A stretch of DNA of 41,586 nucleotides from BMS3ABIN04 sp965554225. GTDB taxonomy: Bacteria; Bacteroidota; Ignavibacteria; Ignavibacteriales; Melioribacteraceae. The stretch spans positions 1-41,586 of the forward strand of contig CBEVZC010000012.1 in assembly GCA_965554225.1 (NCBI GenBank), in the 5' to 3' direction. Of the stretch, positions 1 through 8,308 are shown piece after piece. Below the pieces are notes generated by a model. The model had not been told where the DNA came from. It worked only from the letters and a program-made list of their open reading frames with translations, and made no database searches. The position numbers and the translations under genes were made by a program. The stretch's first letter is position 1. Each line of letters starts with the position of its first letter.

Positions 1-227
1 TCTATCAATATGTCAAAGAACTTTTTGTGCTACCGCGTATGCGGTTTCGTTCAACTTCTAATATATATGAAATTTCGTTTGTTAGTTAAATTAGGAACTG
101 TAAACCAAGCGCAATATTTATTTGCTTAGATTAAATATACTGGTTAATAAAAATTCTATTTGATTCATTTTTTTAATATTTTCCAATTGCGTTAGGAAAA
201 GATTGATAATTATTTACAATTTCTAAA
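1..227. other. Upstream non-coding stretch, no gene supported
   Basis: AT-rich sequence before the first gene. The plus frame starting at base 1 is open to a stop near 129, but the 43 residues resemble nothing I recognise and have no clear start. A short perfect hairpin lies at 32-45 (ACCGC, 4-base loop GTAT, GCGGT). No convincing promoter or ribosome site can be assigned. Confidence 0.4.
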
Positions 228-1337
228 ATGACAAAATCAGCTATAATATATATTCCTGACATAAGCGGATTTACTAAATTCGTTACCGAAACGGAAATCC
301 GGCATAGTGAACACATTATTAGTGAACTAATGGAAGTTATTTTAAAATCTAATTTACTGGATTTTAAAATTTCCGAAATTGAAGGAGATGCTGTTCTGTT
401 TTATAAAACCGGAGCTCCCCCCAAAATTGAAGAGGTTATTGAACTATCCAAACGGATGTTCTTAAATTTCCACAACCATTTAAAAGTTATTGAAAGAGAT
501 AATGTTTGTCAATGCGGAGCCTGCCAAACAGTATCTAATTTGACGTTAAAATTTATAACTCACTTTGGAAATCTTAGTGAAGTCGAGATCCGGGATTTTA
601 ATAAAATTATGGGGAGCGATGTAATTCTTGCTCACAGATTATTAAAAAACAGAGTTGACTCTCGCGAGTACCTTTTGTTATCTGAAAAATATTTGGAAAC
701 GCAGAGTTTCGTTTCTAATGATGTTGAAGAATGGATAACATATAAAGAAAACGTTGAAGAAATTGATAGCTTCGGAAAAGTAAATACCAAGTATATTGAT
801 TTTAAACCTTTGCTCAAATTTGTTTCACCGGCAAATAAATTAAATAAAAGCAGAGATTTTAGCTCGCCGGATTATTCTTTAATTATTAAATCTCCAATCA
901 ATTTTGTACACAGAAGTTTAATTGATGCAAACACAAAAAATATATGGGTCCCTGGTCTCAAAACAGTTAGGGATGCACCGGATATTACAAGAATTAATTC
1001 TTCACATACTTGTGTTTTTGATAATTTAAAAATCAAATTTGTGACCGAAGACAGTGCTGCAAAAAGCAATGAATTATTTTATTCGGAAAGAGGCGAGCTC
1101 GATTCCGGTTTAAAATTTACAACAGATTATAAACTTGAATCTTTAGGAGATTCAACAAAATTATTATTTAAGATTTACATCGCGGAAAATTCAAATAACT
1201 CGGGTAAGCAAAACTTTTTCGAAAAGATCAAAAACAAATATTTATTTAGTCAATTAAAAAAGAACGTAATTAAAAGTCTAGATAACTTTAAGGACTATTG
1301 CGAAAATCTTACTTCGGAGCGAAACCAATCTGTTTAA
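228..1337 (+). CDS. DUF2652 family protein: class III cyclase-like domain plus START/SRPBCC-like C-terminus
   Basis: The first ~170 residues open with IPDISGFTKFV and contain EGDAVLFY near residue 53, which match the DUF2652 family, a relative of class III nucleotide cyclases. The cyclase metal aspartates are only partly recognisable, so nucleotide cyclase activity is not shown. A CQCGAC cysteine cluster near residues 94-99 could bind a metal. The C-terminal ~150 residues (from SPINFVHRSLIDANTKNIWVPG) look like a START/SRPBCC hydrophobic-ligand fold. There is no signal peptide or membrane segment, so it should be cytosolic. The ATG at 228 has no strong Shine-Dalgarno. A same-strand membrane protein follows after about 50 bases. 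Signalling through ligand binding is inference only. Confidence 0.7.
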   Translation: MTKSAIIYIPDISGFTKFVTETEIRHSEHIISELMEVILKSNLLDFKISEIEGDAVLFYKTGAPPKIEEVIELSKRMFLNFHNHLKVIERDNVCQCGACQTVSNLTLKFITHFGNLSEVEIRDFNKIMGSDVILAHRLLKNRVDSREYLLLSEKYLETQSFVSNDVEEWITYKENVEEIDSFGKVNTKYIDFKPLLKFVSPANKLNKSRDFSSPDYSLIIKSPINFVHRSLIDANTKNIWVPGLKTVRDAPDITRINSSHTCVFDNLKIKFVTEDSAAKSNELFYSERGELDSGLKFTTDYKLESLGDSTKLLFKIYIAENSNNSGKQNFFEKIKNKYLFSQLKKNVIKSLDNFKDYCENLTSERNQSV

Positions 1338-1387
1338 AATATATCTAACTAAGTTTGGAATTCAAAAAATATAAAAGGAATTTATTG

Positions 1388-2017
1388 ATGAATGCTGTTG
1401 AGATTATCGGCTATACCGGTTCCGTACTGGTTGCAGTTTCTTTAATGATGAAAAATATTTGGTGGTTAAGAAGAATAAATCTGGTTGGCGGAGCAACGTT
1501 TGCTTTGTATGGACTTTTGCTGAAAGCATATCCCGTGTTTGCACTTAACGGGTTTATTGCATTGGTTGATATTTATTACTTATTCGAAATGAAGAGAAAG
1601 AAAGAATATTTTTCTTTAGTTCCGATAAATAGTGAACATAATAATTTATCTTCCCGGTTTATTGATTTTTATAAGACCGATATAAAAAAATTTTTTCCCG
1701 AATTTAAAAAGGATAAATTATACAAAGGACACACTTATTTTATATTGAGAAATCTTGTGCCGGTAGGATTAATAAATTTTGAGGAGCTTTCCGATACTGA
1801 TGTAAAAATCGGTTTGGACTATGCAATTCCCGATTATAGAGATCTTAAAAATGCCAGGTTTGCATTTTTTGCCGAAGACGGTCTCTTTAAGAAAAGAGGA
1901 ATTAAAAGATTAATTGTCGAAAGCTCGGTAAATGCACATCAGAAATATCTTAAGAAATTAGGTTTTGTTAAACAAAAAGAAAATCAAAATTTATTTTATA
2001 AAAACATTGATAAATAA
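1388..2017 (+). CDS. YgjV-like membrane domain joined to a GNAT-like domain
   Basis: The N-terminal ~80 residues contain three hydrophobic segments (IIGYTGSVLVAVSLMM, the INLVGGATFALYGLLL stretch and a FALNGFIALVDIYYLF stretch), as in the small inner-membrane protein YgjV. The rest is soluble; the end (GIKRLIVESSVNAHQKYLKKLGF) resembles the closing part of a GNAT acyltransferase, where the acceptor-proximal loop ends in LGF. An upstream TTG at 1355 would extend the frame, but the ATG at 1388 has AAAAGGAA seven bases ahead, so I place the start there (209 residues). The substrate is unknown. The stop lies three bases from the end of the convergent amidotransferase gene. Confidence 0.65.
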   Translation: MNAVEIIGYTGSVLVAVSLMMKNIWWLRRINLVGGATFALYGLLLKAYPVFALNGFIALVDIYYLFEMKRKKEYFSLVPINSEHNNLSSRFIDFYKTDIKKFFPEFKKDKLYKGHTYFILRNLVPVGLINFEELSDTDVKIGLDYAIPDYRDLKNARFAFFAEDGLFKKRGIKRLIVESSVNAHQKYLKKLGFVKQKENQNLFYKNIDK

Positions 2018-2020
2018 AGA

Positions 2021-2854
2021 TTATTCAGGTCGCAATTCTTTTATTGCCTTTGTTAAAAAATTAGGTAAAACCGTATTTCTTGTTAACGATATATTGTCGG
2101 GATTTTCTAAATGTGCTACCATTTCCGTTAGTTTCTTCTGTCCGTACTCTTTTATTACTTCGGCTTGCTTTTCCGGTTTCTTAAAATGATAATACATACT
2201 TTGCGGATCAGCTTCCGGATGGAACTGAGTGCCGACAATCTCATTAGAAATTCGTACCGCCATTAAAGCCCTTTCCAGAGGAACACTGGGGCGTTCTTTT
2301 TCGATACAAAGAATTTTGGCATTAAGTTCATCCAATTTTTCATGATTGGGTTGTATAACTTGCCAAGACCTAAAGTCGGCGCCATAAAAAGGATTTGGTA
2401 AACCTGTTAAAATGGGATCTTTCTCACCGTCCGAAGTTTTATTTATATGAACAATTCCAAACGAGCGTGATTTTCGTTCAACAACTTCTGCAAACTTAAA
2501 ATAACGGGCCATAATTTGAAATGAATGACAAATATAAAAGATATATTTTTTAGTGTTTCCGTTTTGGTTATTAGCCCAAAGTTTATCCATTAAGTTGAAG
2601 TAATCTTTTTCCCATTGTTTCCCTTCTCCAGCAAACGGGCTTCCGGGTCCGCCGGAGGAAATATATATATCGTAATTGGAATCTGGAATTTCGTCTTTGT
2701 ATCTCGTATCGAAGATGTTGTAAGTTACCTCTGCGTTATTTACCTTGCCATTGGTTTCGTTCAATATATCTTGAATACAACGCATTCCTTGGTTGGGTTC
2801 GTTATTATATAAGTCAATTATTGCTACTTTTACAGCTTTATTTTCCACTTGCAT
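2021..2854 (-). CDS. Class I glutamine amidotransferase (GMP synthase-like GATase1)
   Basis: A stand-alone GATase1 protein of 277 residues. Visible motifs are the oxyanion-hole strand SSGGPGSP (about residue 66), the nucleophile elbow YICHSFQ with the catalytic Cys, and GTQFHPEAD carrying the catalytic His and Glu, so the Cys-His-Glu triad is complete. Such proteins hydrolyse glutamine and pass ammonia on, or act as gamma-glutamyl hydrolases or peptidases. No synthetase domain is fused and no obvious partner lies nearby, so the substrate cannot be named. The last ~50 residues form an extra charged helical tail. It starts with ATG directly after AAAGGAA. Confidence 0.8.
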   Translation of the reverse strand: MQVENKAVKVAIIDLYNNEPNQGMRCIQDILNETNGKVNNAEVTYNIFDTRYKDEIPDSNYDIYISSGGPGSPFAGEGKQWEKDYFNLMDKLWANNQNGNTKKYIFYICHSFQIMARYFKFAEVVERKSRSFGIVHINKTSDGEKDPILTGLPNPFYGADFRSWQVIQPNHEKLDELNAKILCIEKERPSVPLERALMAVRISNEIVGTQFHPEADPQSMYYHFKKPEKQAEVIKEYGQKKLTEMVAHLENPDNISLTRNTVLPNFLTKAIKELRPE

Positions 2855-2930
2855 TTCCTTTCTTAAAAAATCTAAAAATCAAGGCGTAAAATATACTCAA
2901 TATCTTTTATTACTGCTATGCTTTTTGTAA

Positions 2931-3024
2931 AGCGAATCTCCTGATTCGCTGATGTTAAATGTGATTGTTTTACGCTGAGGATTTTATTTGTCTGGGACTA
3001 AAGCGAAAGGGGACTTTCGTTTTG
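2931..3024. repeat. Two palindromes sharing a left arm (REP-like)
   Basis: Positions 2931-2950 form a perfect 8-bp stem (AGCGAATC / GATTCGCT) with a 4-base loop. Positions 3001-3024 form a second hairpin, CGAAAG / CTTTCG extended by A-T pairs and one G-T pair, around the loop GGGA. Both begin with AAAGCGAA. They lie in the divergent gap between the amidotransferase and the M24 peptidase, more than 75 bases from either start. Neither has the T-run of a terminator, so they look like dispersed extragenic palindromes. Confidence 0.5.
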
Positions 3025-3139
3025 CAGTATTTATTCAAAATAAATTATCTTGCTAAAACATCTTCTTATATTTATGTTTCTTTCATATAGAAAATGTAAA
3101 TGATTTAAAATATATTTTAAAAATAATTGTGAGGAAATT

Positions 3140-4330
3140 ATGGCTGATCAAATGATTTTGGAAAAACAAAAACAGGCCGCAGATATTCTAAATGAAAAAG
3201 ATGTTGATATGTGGATGACTTTTGTACGTGAAACAGGTAACATCAAAGATCCTATGATGGATATGATAGTCGGGACAGGCGCAACGTGGCATTCCGCTTT
3301 TATTATCTCAAAGAACGGAGAAACCACCGCAATTATTGGCTCTCTCGAAGAAGCCAACATGAAAACGGTTGGAACTTTTCAAAATATTGTTCCTTACTTA
3401 AAATCTGTGAAAGAGGATTTAATAAAAGTTTTGGATAAATATAATCCTAATAAAATTGCTATTAATTATTCACGAAACTCAAGTCTGGCAGATGGATTAA
3501 CCCACGGCGTATATCTAGAGCTGATGGATTTGCTAAAAGACACTCCTTACAAAGATCGTTTTATATCTTCTGAAGAAATCGTTTCCGCTCTACGCGGCAG
3601 AAAATCTCAAATCGAAGTTGACTTAATCAAAAAAGCTATAGACGAAACGCTTGTTATTTTTGGTCAAGTTACTGACTTTATTGAAGTCGGGAAGAGTGAG
3701 AAAGACGTTGCCGAATTTGTACGGAATATAGTTCATGAAAAAGGATTCGGATTTGCATGGGACGAAGAACATTGTCCGGCAGTTTTTACCGGTCCCGATA
3801 CAGCAGGCGCACATTCTGGTCCGACCGACAAAAAAATACAAAAAGGTCATGTAATAAATATGGACTTCGGAATTAAAAGAGAAGGATACTGTTCCGATCT
3901 TCAGCGTACGTGGTATGTTTTACGCGACGGCGAGACTGAGGCTCCGCCGGAAGTGATGAAGGGTTTTAATGTTATCCGCGATTCAATACAAATGGCAGCT
4001 AAAGCAATAAAGCCGGGTAAACTCGGCTGGGAAATTGATAAAATTGCCCGTGATTATATTGTGGAAAACGGTTACGAAGAATATCCGCACGGACTTGGTC
4101 ATCAGGTAGGAAGAGTTGCACACGACGGCGGTGCAATGCTGGGACCCCGTTGGGAACGATATGGAAATATCCCTTACATTCCTATTGAAGAAGGCAACGT
4201 TTTTACAATTGAGCCGAGATTAACAATTCCCGGTTTCGGCATTGCTACAATGGAAGAAATAGTTTGGGTAAAGAATGACGGCGTGGAATTTTTATCACCG
4301 CCTCAAACTGAGATTTATTTGATTAAATAA
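3140..4330 (+). CDS. M24 family metallopeptidase (Xaa-Pro aminopeptidase-like)
   Basis: A 396-residue pita-bread fold peptidase. The N-terminal ~150 residues are the creatinase-type lobe. All five metal ligands are visible: Asp242 (NMDFG), Asp253 (YCSDLQRT), His321 (HGLGHQVGR), Glu358 (TIEPR) and Glu372 (ATMEE). The family usually binds two divalent metals and cleaves the bond before proline in peptides, or removes N-terminal residues. No signal peptide is present, so it is cytosolic. The start is well placed behind GTGAGGAAATT. Transcription probably ends at the hairpin at 4346-4376. The exact peptide specificity cannot be read from sequence. Confidence 0.88.
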   Translation: MADQMILEKQKQAADILNEKDVDMWMTFVRETGNIKDPMMDMIVGTGATWHSAFIISKNGETTAIIGSLEEANMKTVGTFQNIVPYLKSVKEDLIKVLDKYNPNKIAINYSRNSSLADGLTHGVYLELMDLLKDTPYKDRFISSEEIVSALRGRKSQIEVDLIKKAIDETLVIFGQVTDFIEVGKSEKDVAEFVRNIVHEKGFGFAWDEEHCPAVFTGPDTAGAHSGPTDKKIQKGHVINMDFGIKREGYCSDLQRTWYVLRDGETEAPPEVMKGFNVIRDSIQMAAKAIKPGKLGWEIDKIARDYIVENGYEEYPHGLGHQVGRVAHDGGAMLGPRWERYGNIPYIPIEEGNVFTIEPRLTIPGFGIATMEEIVWVKNDGVEFLSPPQTEIYLIK

Positions 4331-4345
4331 ATGTAATTTAATTGT

Positions 4346-4376
4346 GGAAGAGAAAAGAGTCTATTTTTTCTCTTCC
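4346..4376. terminator. Bidirectional terminator between convergent genes
   Basis: An 11-bp stem (GGAAGAGAAAA pairing with TTTTCTCTTCC) around a 9-base loop, with T-rich sequence in the plus-strand arm. It lies just after the M24 peptidase and covers the stop codon of the convergent exported protein, so it can serve both. Confidence 0.6.
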
Positions 4377-4810
4377 CAACCTGTAAGTTTACCGTCTCGA
4401 AAGAAAAACTCTATTTTTCCGTAAAGCCATTGAGTAAACCTTCCCCATTTCTCAATATTTTTATTAATCCTATCAGGTTTACCCCAACTGTCTCTAAGCA
4501 TGTTCTCTGTCATTCCTTTCCAAATTCGTTTATTTATAATACGGTTACCAACTTTTCTCCCGTATCTTTTTGCATAAACGGTTTTAAGAGCTTTCCGCAA
4601 ATCAGTATCTAATATAGAGGATTTTTTATTCAGGCTGTCGATAGATTTGTTAATTTCTGTTTTTTGAGATATGAGTTGTTCCTTAAGCTGAAGTAAACTG
4701 TCCAATTTAGAATTGTATTGCGATCTGTTTAGTTTTGGCTTCTGCTGTGCGAATGTTATTGTTGAAACAAGAAATACCAAAAAAATTATTCTGTTAATGT
4801 TCTTTATCAA
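4361..4810 (-). CDS. Exported BLIP-fold (SmpA/OmlA/BamE-like) protein
   Basis: The protein begins with a signal peptide (hydrophobic IIFLVFLVSTITFAQ, probable cleavage after FA-Q). A charged, coiled-coil-prone stretch of about 45 residues follows (LDSLLQLKEQLISQK and so on). The C-terminal ~50 residues (IWKGMTENMLRDSWGKP ... FFFRDGKLTGWE) show the pattern of the SmpA/OmlA fold: a KGMT helix start, a GxP turn and paired strands. Related proteins sit in the cell envelope and bind partner proteins; the partner here is unknown. The only upstream start is TTG at 4808-4810, because no ATG precedes the signal peptide. Length is 149 residues. Confidence 0.65.
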   Translation of the reverse strand: MIKNINRIIFLVFLVSTITFAQQKPKLNRSQYNSKLDSLLQLKEQLISQKTEINKSIDSLNKKSSILDTDLRKALKTVYAKRYGRKVGNRIINKRIWKGMTENMLRDSWGKPDRINKNIEKWGRFTQWLYGKIEFFFRDGKLTGWEEKK

Positions 4811-5012
4811 TCTATTTTCTCTTTTAGTGTAATAATTAAAATTTAATCTGAATAATATTTAATTTTTTATATTAATTCCGGTTTGACAAACTTAATATCA
4901 ATAAAGTATCAATAAATTTGTTATGATATTTTTTATAAAATTATTGGTTATATAACAAACACCTTCTTCTATTCTTTCCTTGTACGATTTTAATATTGGT
5001 TATGTTGGTAAT

Positions 5013-5285
5013 TTATAATGGTGTTTCAGTGTATCTTCCATTTACAAACTTATGTAATATGCTTGCTACATAAGTTTGATATGGCAATCCTTCATTATAA
5101 GCTTGGCGTTTTAGTTCCAGTAAAACTCGTTGAGAAATACGAATATTTATTCTTTTATCTTTCCGAATAGTAGCTTTTGCAATTTCTTGGAATCGATTTT
5201 TATTTTTCTTAAAGTTTGGGATACTTTCCCATTCTTCATTTTCAACAGATTTAAGAAGTTCTTTTTCTTCTTTACTTAATTTCAT
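5013..5285 (-). CDS. Ribbon-helix-helix antitoxin (CopG/BrnA-like)
   Basis: A 90-residue protein whose C-terminal half (RINIRISQRVLLELKRQAYNEG then a YQTYVASILHKF helix) is a CopG/MetJ-type ribbon-helix-helix: one DNA-contacting strand followed by two helices. The N-terminal half is acidic and lysine-rich and probably folds on the toxin. Its start overlaps the toxin stop by 14 bases, and AGGGGG lies about eight bases before its ATG inside the toxin gene. The toxin-first order is that of BrnTA-type systems. It should dimerise, neutralise the toxin and repress the shared promoter. Confidence 0.75.
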   Translation of the reverse strand: MKLSKEEKELLKSVENEEWESIPNFKKNKNRFQEIAKATIRKDKRINIRISQRVLLELKRQAYNEGLPYQTYVASILHKFVNGRYTETPL

Positions 5286-5562
5286 TTCTATTTCCCCCTA
5301 AATATAATTTTGTCATTTCTCTACTTGGTATTATTGTCTTCAAAAACACTTTTTCTTTATCCTCGACAAAAGGGACTAAAAAAGCATAGTTGCTATACTC
5401 TACAATAAATATTTTATGATTAGGAAACTTTTGTTTGTTAGGATGCTTAATTATATCTAATAACTTACCGTCATTTATTGCTAGAATTATATCCTCAAAA
5501 CAAATTCCCCTTGATTTTTTTAACTCCTTATTCTTCTCAATGTTCCAACTATATATTTTCAC
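5272..5562 (-). CDS. BrnT-like toxin of a type II toxin-antitoxin pair
   Basis: A 96-residue protein beginning SWNIEKNKELKKSRGICFEDI, a pattern of small BrnT-related (or DUF4258-like) proteins found ahead of CopG-type antitoxins. The core has alternating strands (KIFIVEYSNYAFLVPFVED, KVFLKTIIPS), consistent with the RelE/BrnT ribonuclease fold. The likely action is growth arrest by RNA cleavage, inferred from family and context only. The start codon is GTG at 5560-5562; upstream in frame there is no ATG before a stop. That GTG lies about six bases past the predicted -10 box, so the transcript may be leaderless. Confidence 0.7.
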   Translation of the reverse strand: MKIYSWNIEKNKELKKSRGICFEDIILAINDGKLLDIIKHPNKQKFPNHKIFIVEYSNYAFLVPFVEDKEKVFLKTIIPSREMTKLYLGGNRNEIK

Positions 5563-5567
5563 ACTAC

Positions 5568-5596
5568 AATATAGTACATTGTGTGCATTATGTCAA
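5568..5596 (-). promoter_or_regulatory. Toxin-antitoxin promoter with overlapping operator
   Basis: On the minus strand TTGACA (5591-5596) and TATATT (5568-5573) are separated by exactly 17 bases, a near-consensus sigma-70 promoter for the toxin-antitoxin pair. An inverted repeat ACAAT-N7-ATTGT at 5566-5582, with further CACAC/GTGTG symmetry outside it, overlaps the -10 box and spacer. It is a natural site for autorepression by the ribbon-helix-helix antitoxin. Confidence 0.65.
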
Positions 5597-5674
5597 CAAA
5601 TTATAAGTTGTTTAAATTTGTTTAGTATTGTCTAACTTTAATTTTAGGTTGAAAGAGTTAAGTTTTTAACATTC

Positions 5675-7096
5675 TTATTTTGTTAAAAGCGCAACATTTT
5701 CTATATGAAAAGTATGAGGAAACATATCGACGGGTTTAATCTTTATAAGTTTATATCCGTTTTCATTTAGTAGTTTTATATCTCTTACTTGCGTTGTGGG
5801 ATTGCAGCTGACGTAAACAATTTTTTCCGGTGAAAGCTGAAGTATATCTTTTACCGTTTTAGGGTTCATTCCGCTTCTTGGAGGATCAGTAATTATTACT
5901 TTTGGTTTGGGGAGATTATTTTTTTCAACAAACGGCAGAAAAGATTTGTTTAAATCAGCCAAGTATGGTTTGAAATTATCTGTTCCGTTTATCTCAGCAT
6001 TAGTTTTTGCATCCGCAATTGCAGGCTCAACCGATTCAAATCCATAAACTTCTTTAACAAACTTTGAAATAAAAATTGCAATTGTTCCGGCACCTGAATA
6101 AAGATCATAAACTATATCATTAGGAGAAAACTCTGCAAAGTCAACAGCAACGTTGTATAAATTTACTGCTTGTAATGTGTTCGTTTGAAAAAACGAATTT
6201 GCACTTATTCTAAATTTATATTCTCCAATTTCGTCGTAAATGAATCCCGATCCATGATAGACTTTTTCATAATCACCAATTGCAACTTGAGCTTTTTTCT
6301 TATTAATATTGTTAATTAAGGTCGTAATCGAAGGTATTTCGTTAATTAGCAAGTTAGTGTATTCAGTGAACAAGCGTTCGTTATCTTCCGATGTAACTAA
6401 ATTTACCATCAAATCGTTAGTATGATGAGATTGCTTAATAACTAAATTGCGTAAATAGCCCGAATGTGTCTTGGTGGAGTAAATAGTAGTTTTTCTTTCC
6501 TTAAAAAATCTCCTTGTAAGGTTTAATATTTTATTGCTTTCTTCGGATTGAAGAAAACATTCGTCAATGTCCAAAACCTTATTGAACATTTTGGGAATAT
6601 GCAAACCGAGAGCAAAATAACTGTCAATCTCTTCACCGGAATTAATTTCTTCAAGCGTTAACCATCTTTTTTCCGCAAATGAAAATTCCATCTTGTTCCG
6701 GTAAAAGAATATTTTTTCCGACGGCAAAATAGGTTCGGCAATATAATTTTCAAATCCGCCTAATCTTTTGAAAATGTCTTCGACTTGTTCTTGTTTGTAT
6801 TTTACTTGAACCGAATAATCAAGATCCTGCTGTTTGCAGCCGCCGCAAGTACCAAAATATTTACATATCGGGTTAACTCTTTCGATAGAAGGGGTTATAA
6901 TTTTCTCTGCTTTTGCTTCAGCAAATGATTTTTTTACTTTTGTAATCCGGGCACTTACTTTTTCACCGGGATAAGCACCATGAACAAAAATGACGAATGG
7001 TTTCTCGGTGTTTTCATCTTTCCGTATTTTAGCAATACCTTTTCCCTCGAAAGCATATGATTCGATTTTTAGTTCTATTATTTCGCCTTTTCTCAC
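5675..7096 (-). CDS. rlmD: 23S rRNA (uracil-5-)-methyltransferase, TrmA/RlmD (RumA) family
   Basis: The protein has an N-terminal TRAM domain (about residues 1-60), then the iron-sulfur cysteines Cys78, Cys84 and Cys87 (CKYFGTCGGC) with a fourth in DIDECF. The C-terminal Rossmann methyltransferase domain carries DLYSGAGTIAIFI (SAM site), TDPPRSGM and VSCNPTTQVRD with the catalytic Cys. These enzymes transfer methyl from SAM to C5 of a uridine, usually U1939 or U747 of 23S rRNA; which one cannot be told by eye. Length 473 fits. The start is GTG at 7094-7096, as no ATG lies before the TRAM domain. It is a single-gene unit next to a channel gene on the same strand. Confidence 0.85.
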   Translation of the reverse strand: MRKGEIIELKIESYAFEGKGIAKIRKDENTEKPFVIFVHGAYPGEKVSARITKVKKSFAEAKAEKIITPSIERVNPICKYFGTCGGCKQQDLDYSVQVKYKQEQVEDIFKRLGGFENYIAEPILPSEKIFFYRNKMEFSFAEKRWLTLEEINSGEEIDSYFALGLHIPKMFNKVLDIDECFLQSEESNKILNLTRRFFKERKTTIYSTKTHSGYLRNLVIKQSHHTNDLMVNLVTSEDNERLFTEYTNLLINEIPSITTLINNINKKKAQVAIGDYEKVYHGSGFIYDEIGEYKFRISANSFFQTNTLQAVNLYNVAVDFAEFSPNDIVYDLYSGAGTIAIFISKFVKEVYGFESVEPAIADAKTNAEINGTDNFKPYLADLNKSFLPFVEKNNLPKPKVIITDPPRSGMNPKTVKDILQLSPEKIVYVSCNPTTQVRDIKLLNENGYKLIKIKPVDMFPHTFHIENVALLTK

Positions 7097-7120
7097 TTTA
7101 ATCAGATTTAGATTTTTAAG

Positions 7121-8197
7121 TTAATTTGATTGCCCCAAATATTCGGAAAGGACTTTTTTCCAAACGGCAAAGTTAATTTCTTTAAGGATTACCCTGTTTA
7201 AAGGTTCTCTCAGTTTACTTCCGGTTGGCAAAGCGAATCCGTAAAATAACGGATCCAATGTTAACAGTAAAACTCTAAGTTTGGAAGTATATCCGCCTTT
7301 CTTTATAAGATATTTTAATATTGGTGCATCGTAAATAACCGCATCCACTTTGTTTTCGGCTAAGTTTTTTAATGCTTGCGGAATGCTTTTGTATTTTGTG
7401 TAACGGATTCTTCTGCTAATCAAAAAGTTTTCGCTCGATGATTTTACGGTTGCAACTCTGACTTTATAAAGATCGTTAATGTCTTGTATTTGAGTTTCAA
7501 GCTGTGTAACAGTTAATGCCGAAGTAATTGCGGCAGTGAAACTGGAAATAATAATTAATCCCGCCAGCATCCAAATTATTGCTATTAGTCTTCCGCCGGT
7601 TGTCTTTGGAGCTTTGTCTCCGTATCCTACTGTTGTTAAGGTTACCGCAGCCCACCAAAAGCTAGATCCTAATCCTTTTGTTTTGCCGTCTCCAAAATGC
7701 TCTTTGTTCTTTTTCCTCTCAAAAATCCAAGTAACGAAACCTACAATAAACAACAATAAAAATAATCCAAAAATGATTTTTAGAAAATCGAAAGAAAGCA
7801 GCCGGTTTAAAACACTAACTAATCCGGTCTTTTCTTTAATTTGTGTAGCAATGCTTAAGCCCGTAATAAAATAAGGATGTGTAAAATCAAGAATTCTTTC
7901 ACGTTCGGAAGTAATGGTTAACGGAGAAACCGCAATGTCAACTTCTTTATTCTTTACGGCGTTTATTAATCCCGACAAATCATATTCTTTAACTTTGTAT
8001 TTGTATCCTAATGAGTCGGCAATTCTTTTCCATAGATCAAAAGAAATTCCCGACCATGTTCCATCGGTATTTTTTATTACAAAGGGCTCGGCTATTTTTG
8101 TTCCTACAATCAAAGTTTTACCGGACTGCTTAGCATTTAAAGTTACCGTAGCAATTATAAAGAAAAATAAAAGGCAAATTATTATTTTTAGATTCAT
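7121..8197 (-). CDS. GluR0-like ligand-gated potassium channel (substrate-binding domain split by a pore)
   Basis: The order is signal peptide (residues 1-22), lobe S1 of a periplasmic amino-acid-binding fold (about 27-118, with ISFDLWKRIADSLG and PLTITSERERILDFTHPY), a membrane helix near 140-160, a pore loop with the potassium filter TVGYGD at 189-194, a second helix (IAIIWMLAGLIIISSF), then lobe S2 up to the C-terminus. This is the S1-TM-P-TM-S2 layout of prokaryotic glutamate receptor channels such as GluR0. The SFTAAITSALT stretch after the second helix matches the conserved receptor gate region. The ligand is probably an amino acid. It is expected in the inner membrane with its binding domain outside. 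No transporter genes lie nearby. Confidence 0.82.
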   Translation of the reverse strand: MNLKIIICLLFFFIIATVTLNAKQSGKTLIVGTKIAEPFVIKNTDGTWSGISFDLWKRIADSLGYKYKVKEYDLSGLINAVKNKEVDIAVSPLTITSERERILDFTHPYFITGLSIATQIKEKTGLVSVLNRLLSFDFLKIIFGLFLLLFIVGFVTWIFERKKNKEHFGDGKTKGLGSSFWWAAVTLTTVGYGDKAPKTTGGRLIAIIWMLAGLIIISSFTAAITSALTVTQLETQIQDINDLYKVRVATVKSSSENFLISRRIRYTKYKSIPQALKNLAENKVDAVIYDAPILKYLIKKGGYTSKLRVLLLTLDPLFYGFALPTGSKLREPLNRVILKEINFAVWKKVLSEYLGQSN

Positions 8198-8308
8198 TTG
8201 GGTTTTTGTATTTTCTGTTTATAAAATTATGGAAACTTTTCCACTTTAGTTAATAAATGATTTTTAAAATGAAACAATATATAAACTCTTTTTTTTATAT
8301 GGAGAAAA

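Noticed and set aside
7536..7874. 112-codon plus-strand frame inside the channel gene
   Set aside because: It is antisense to the pore and helix region of the GluR0-like protein, with no start signal.
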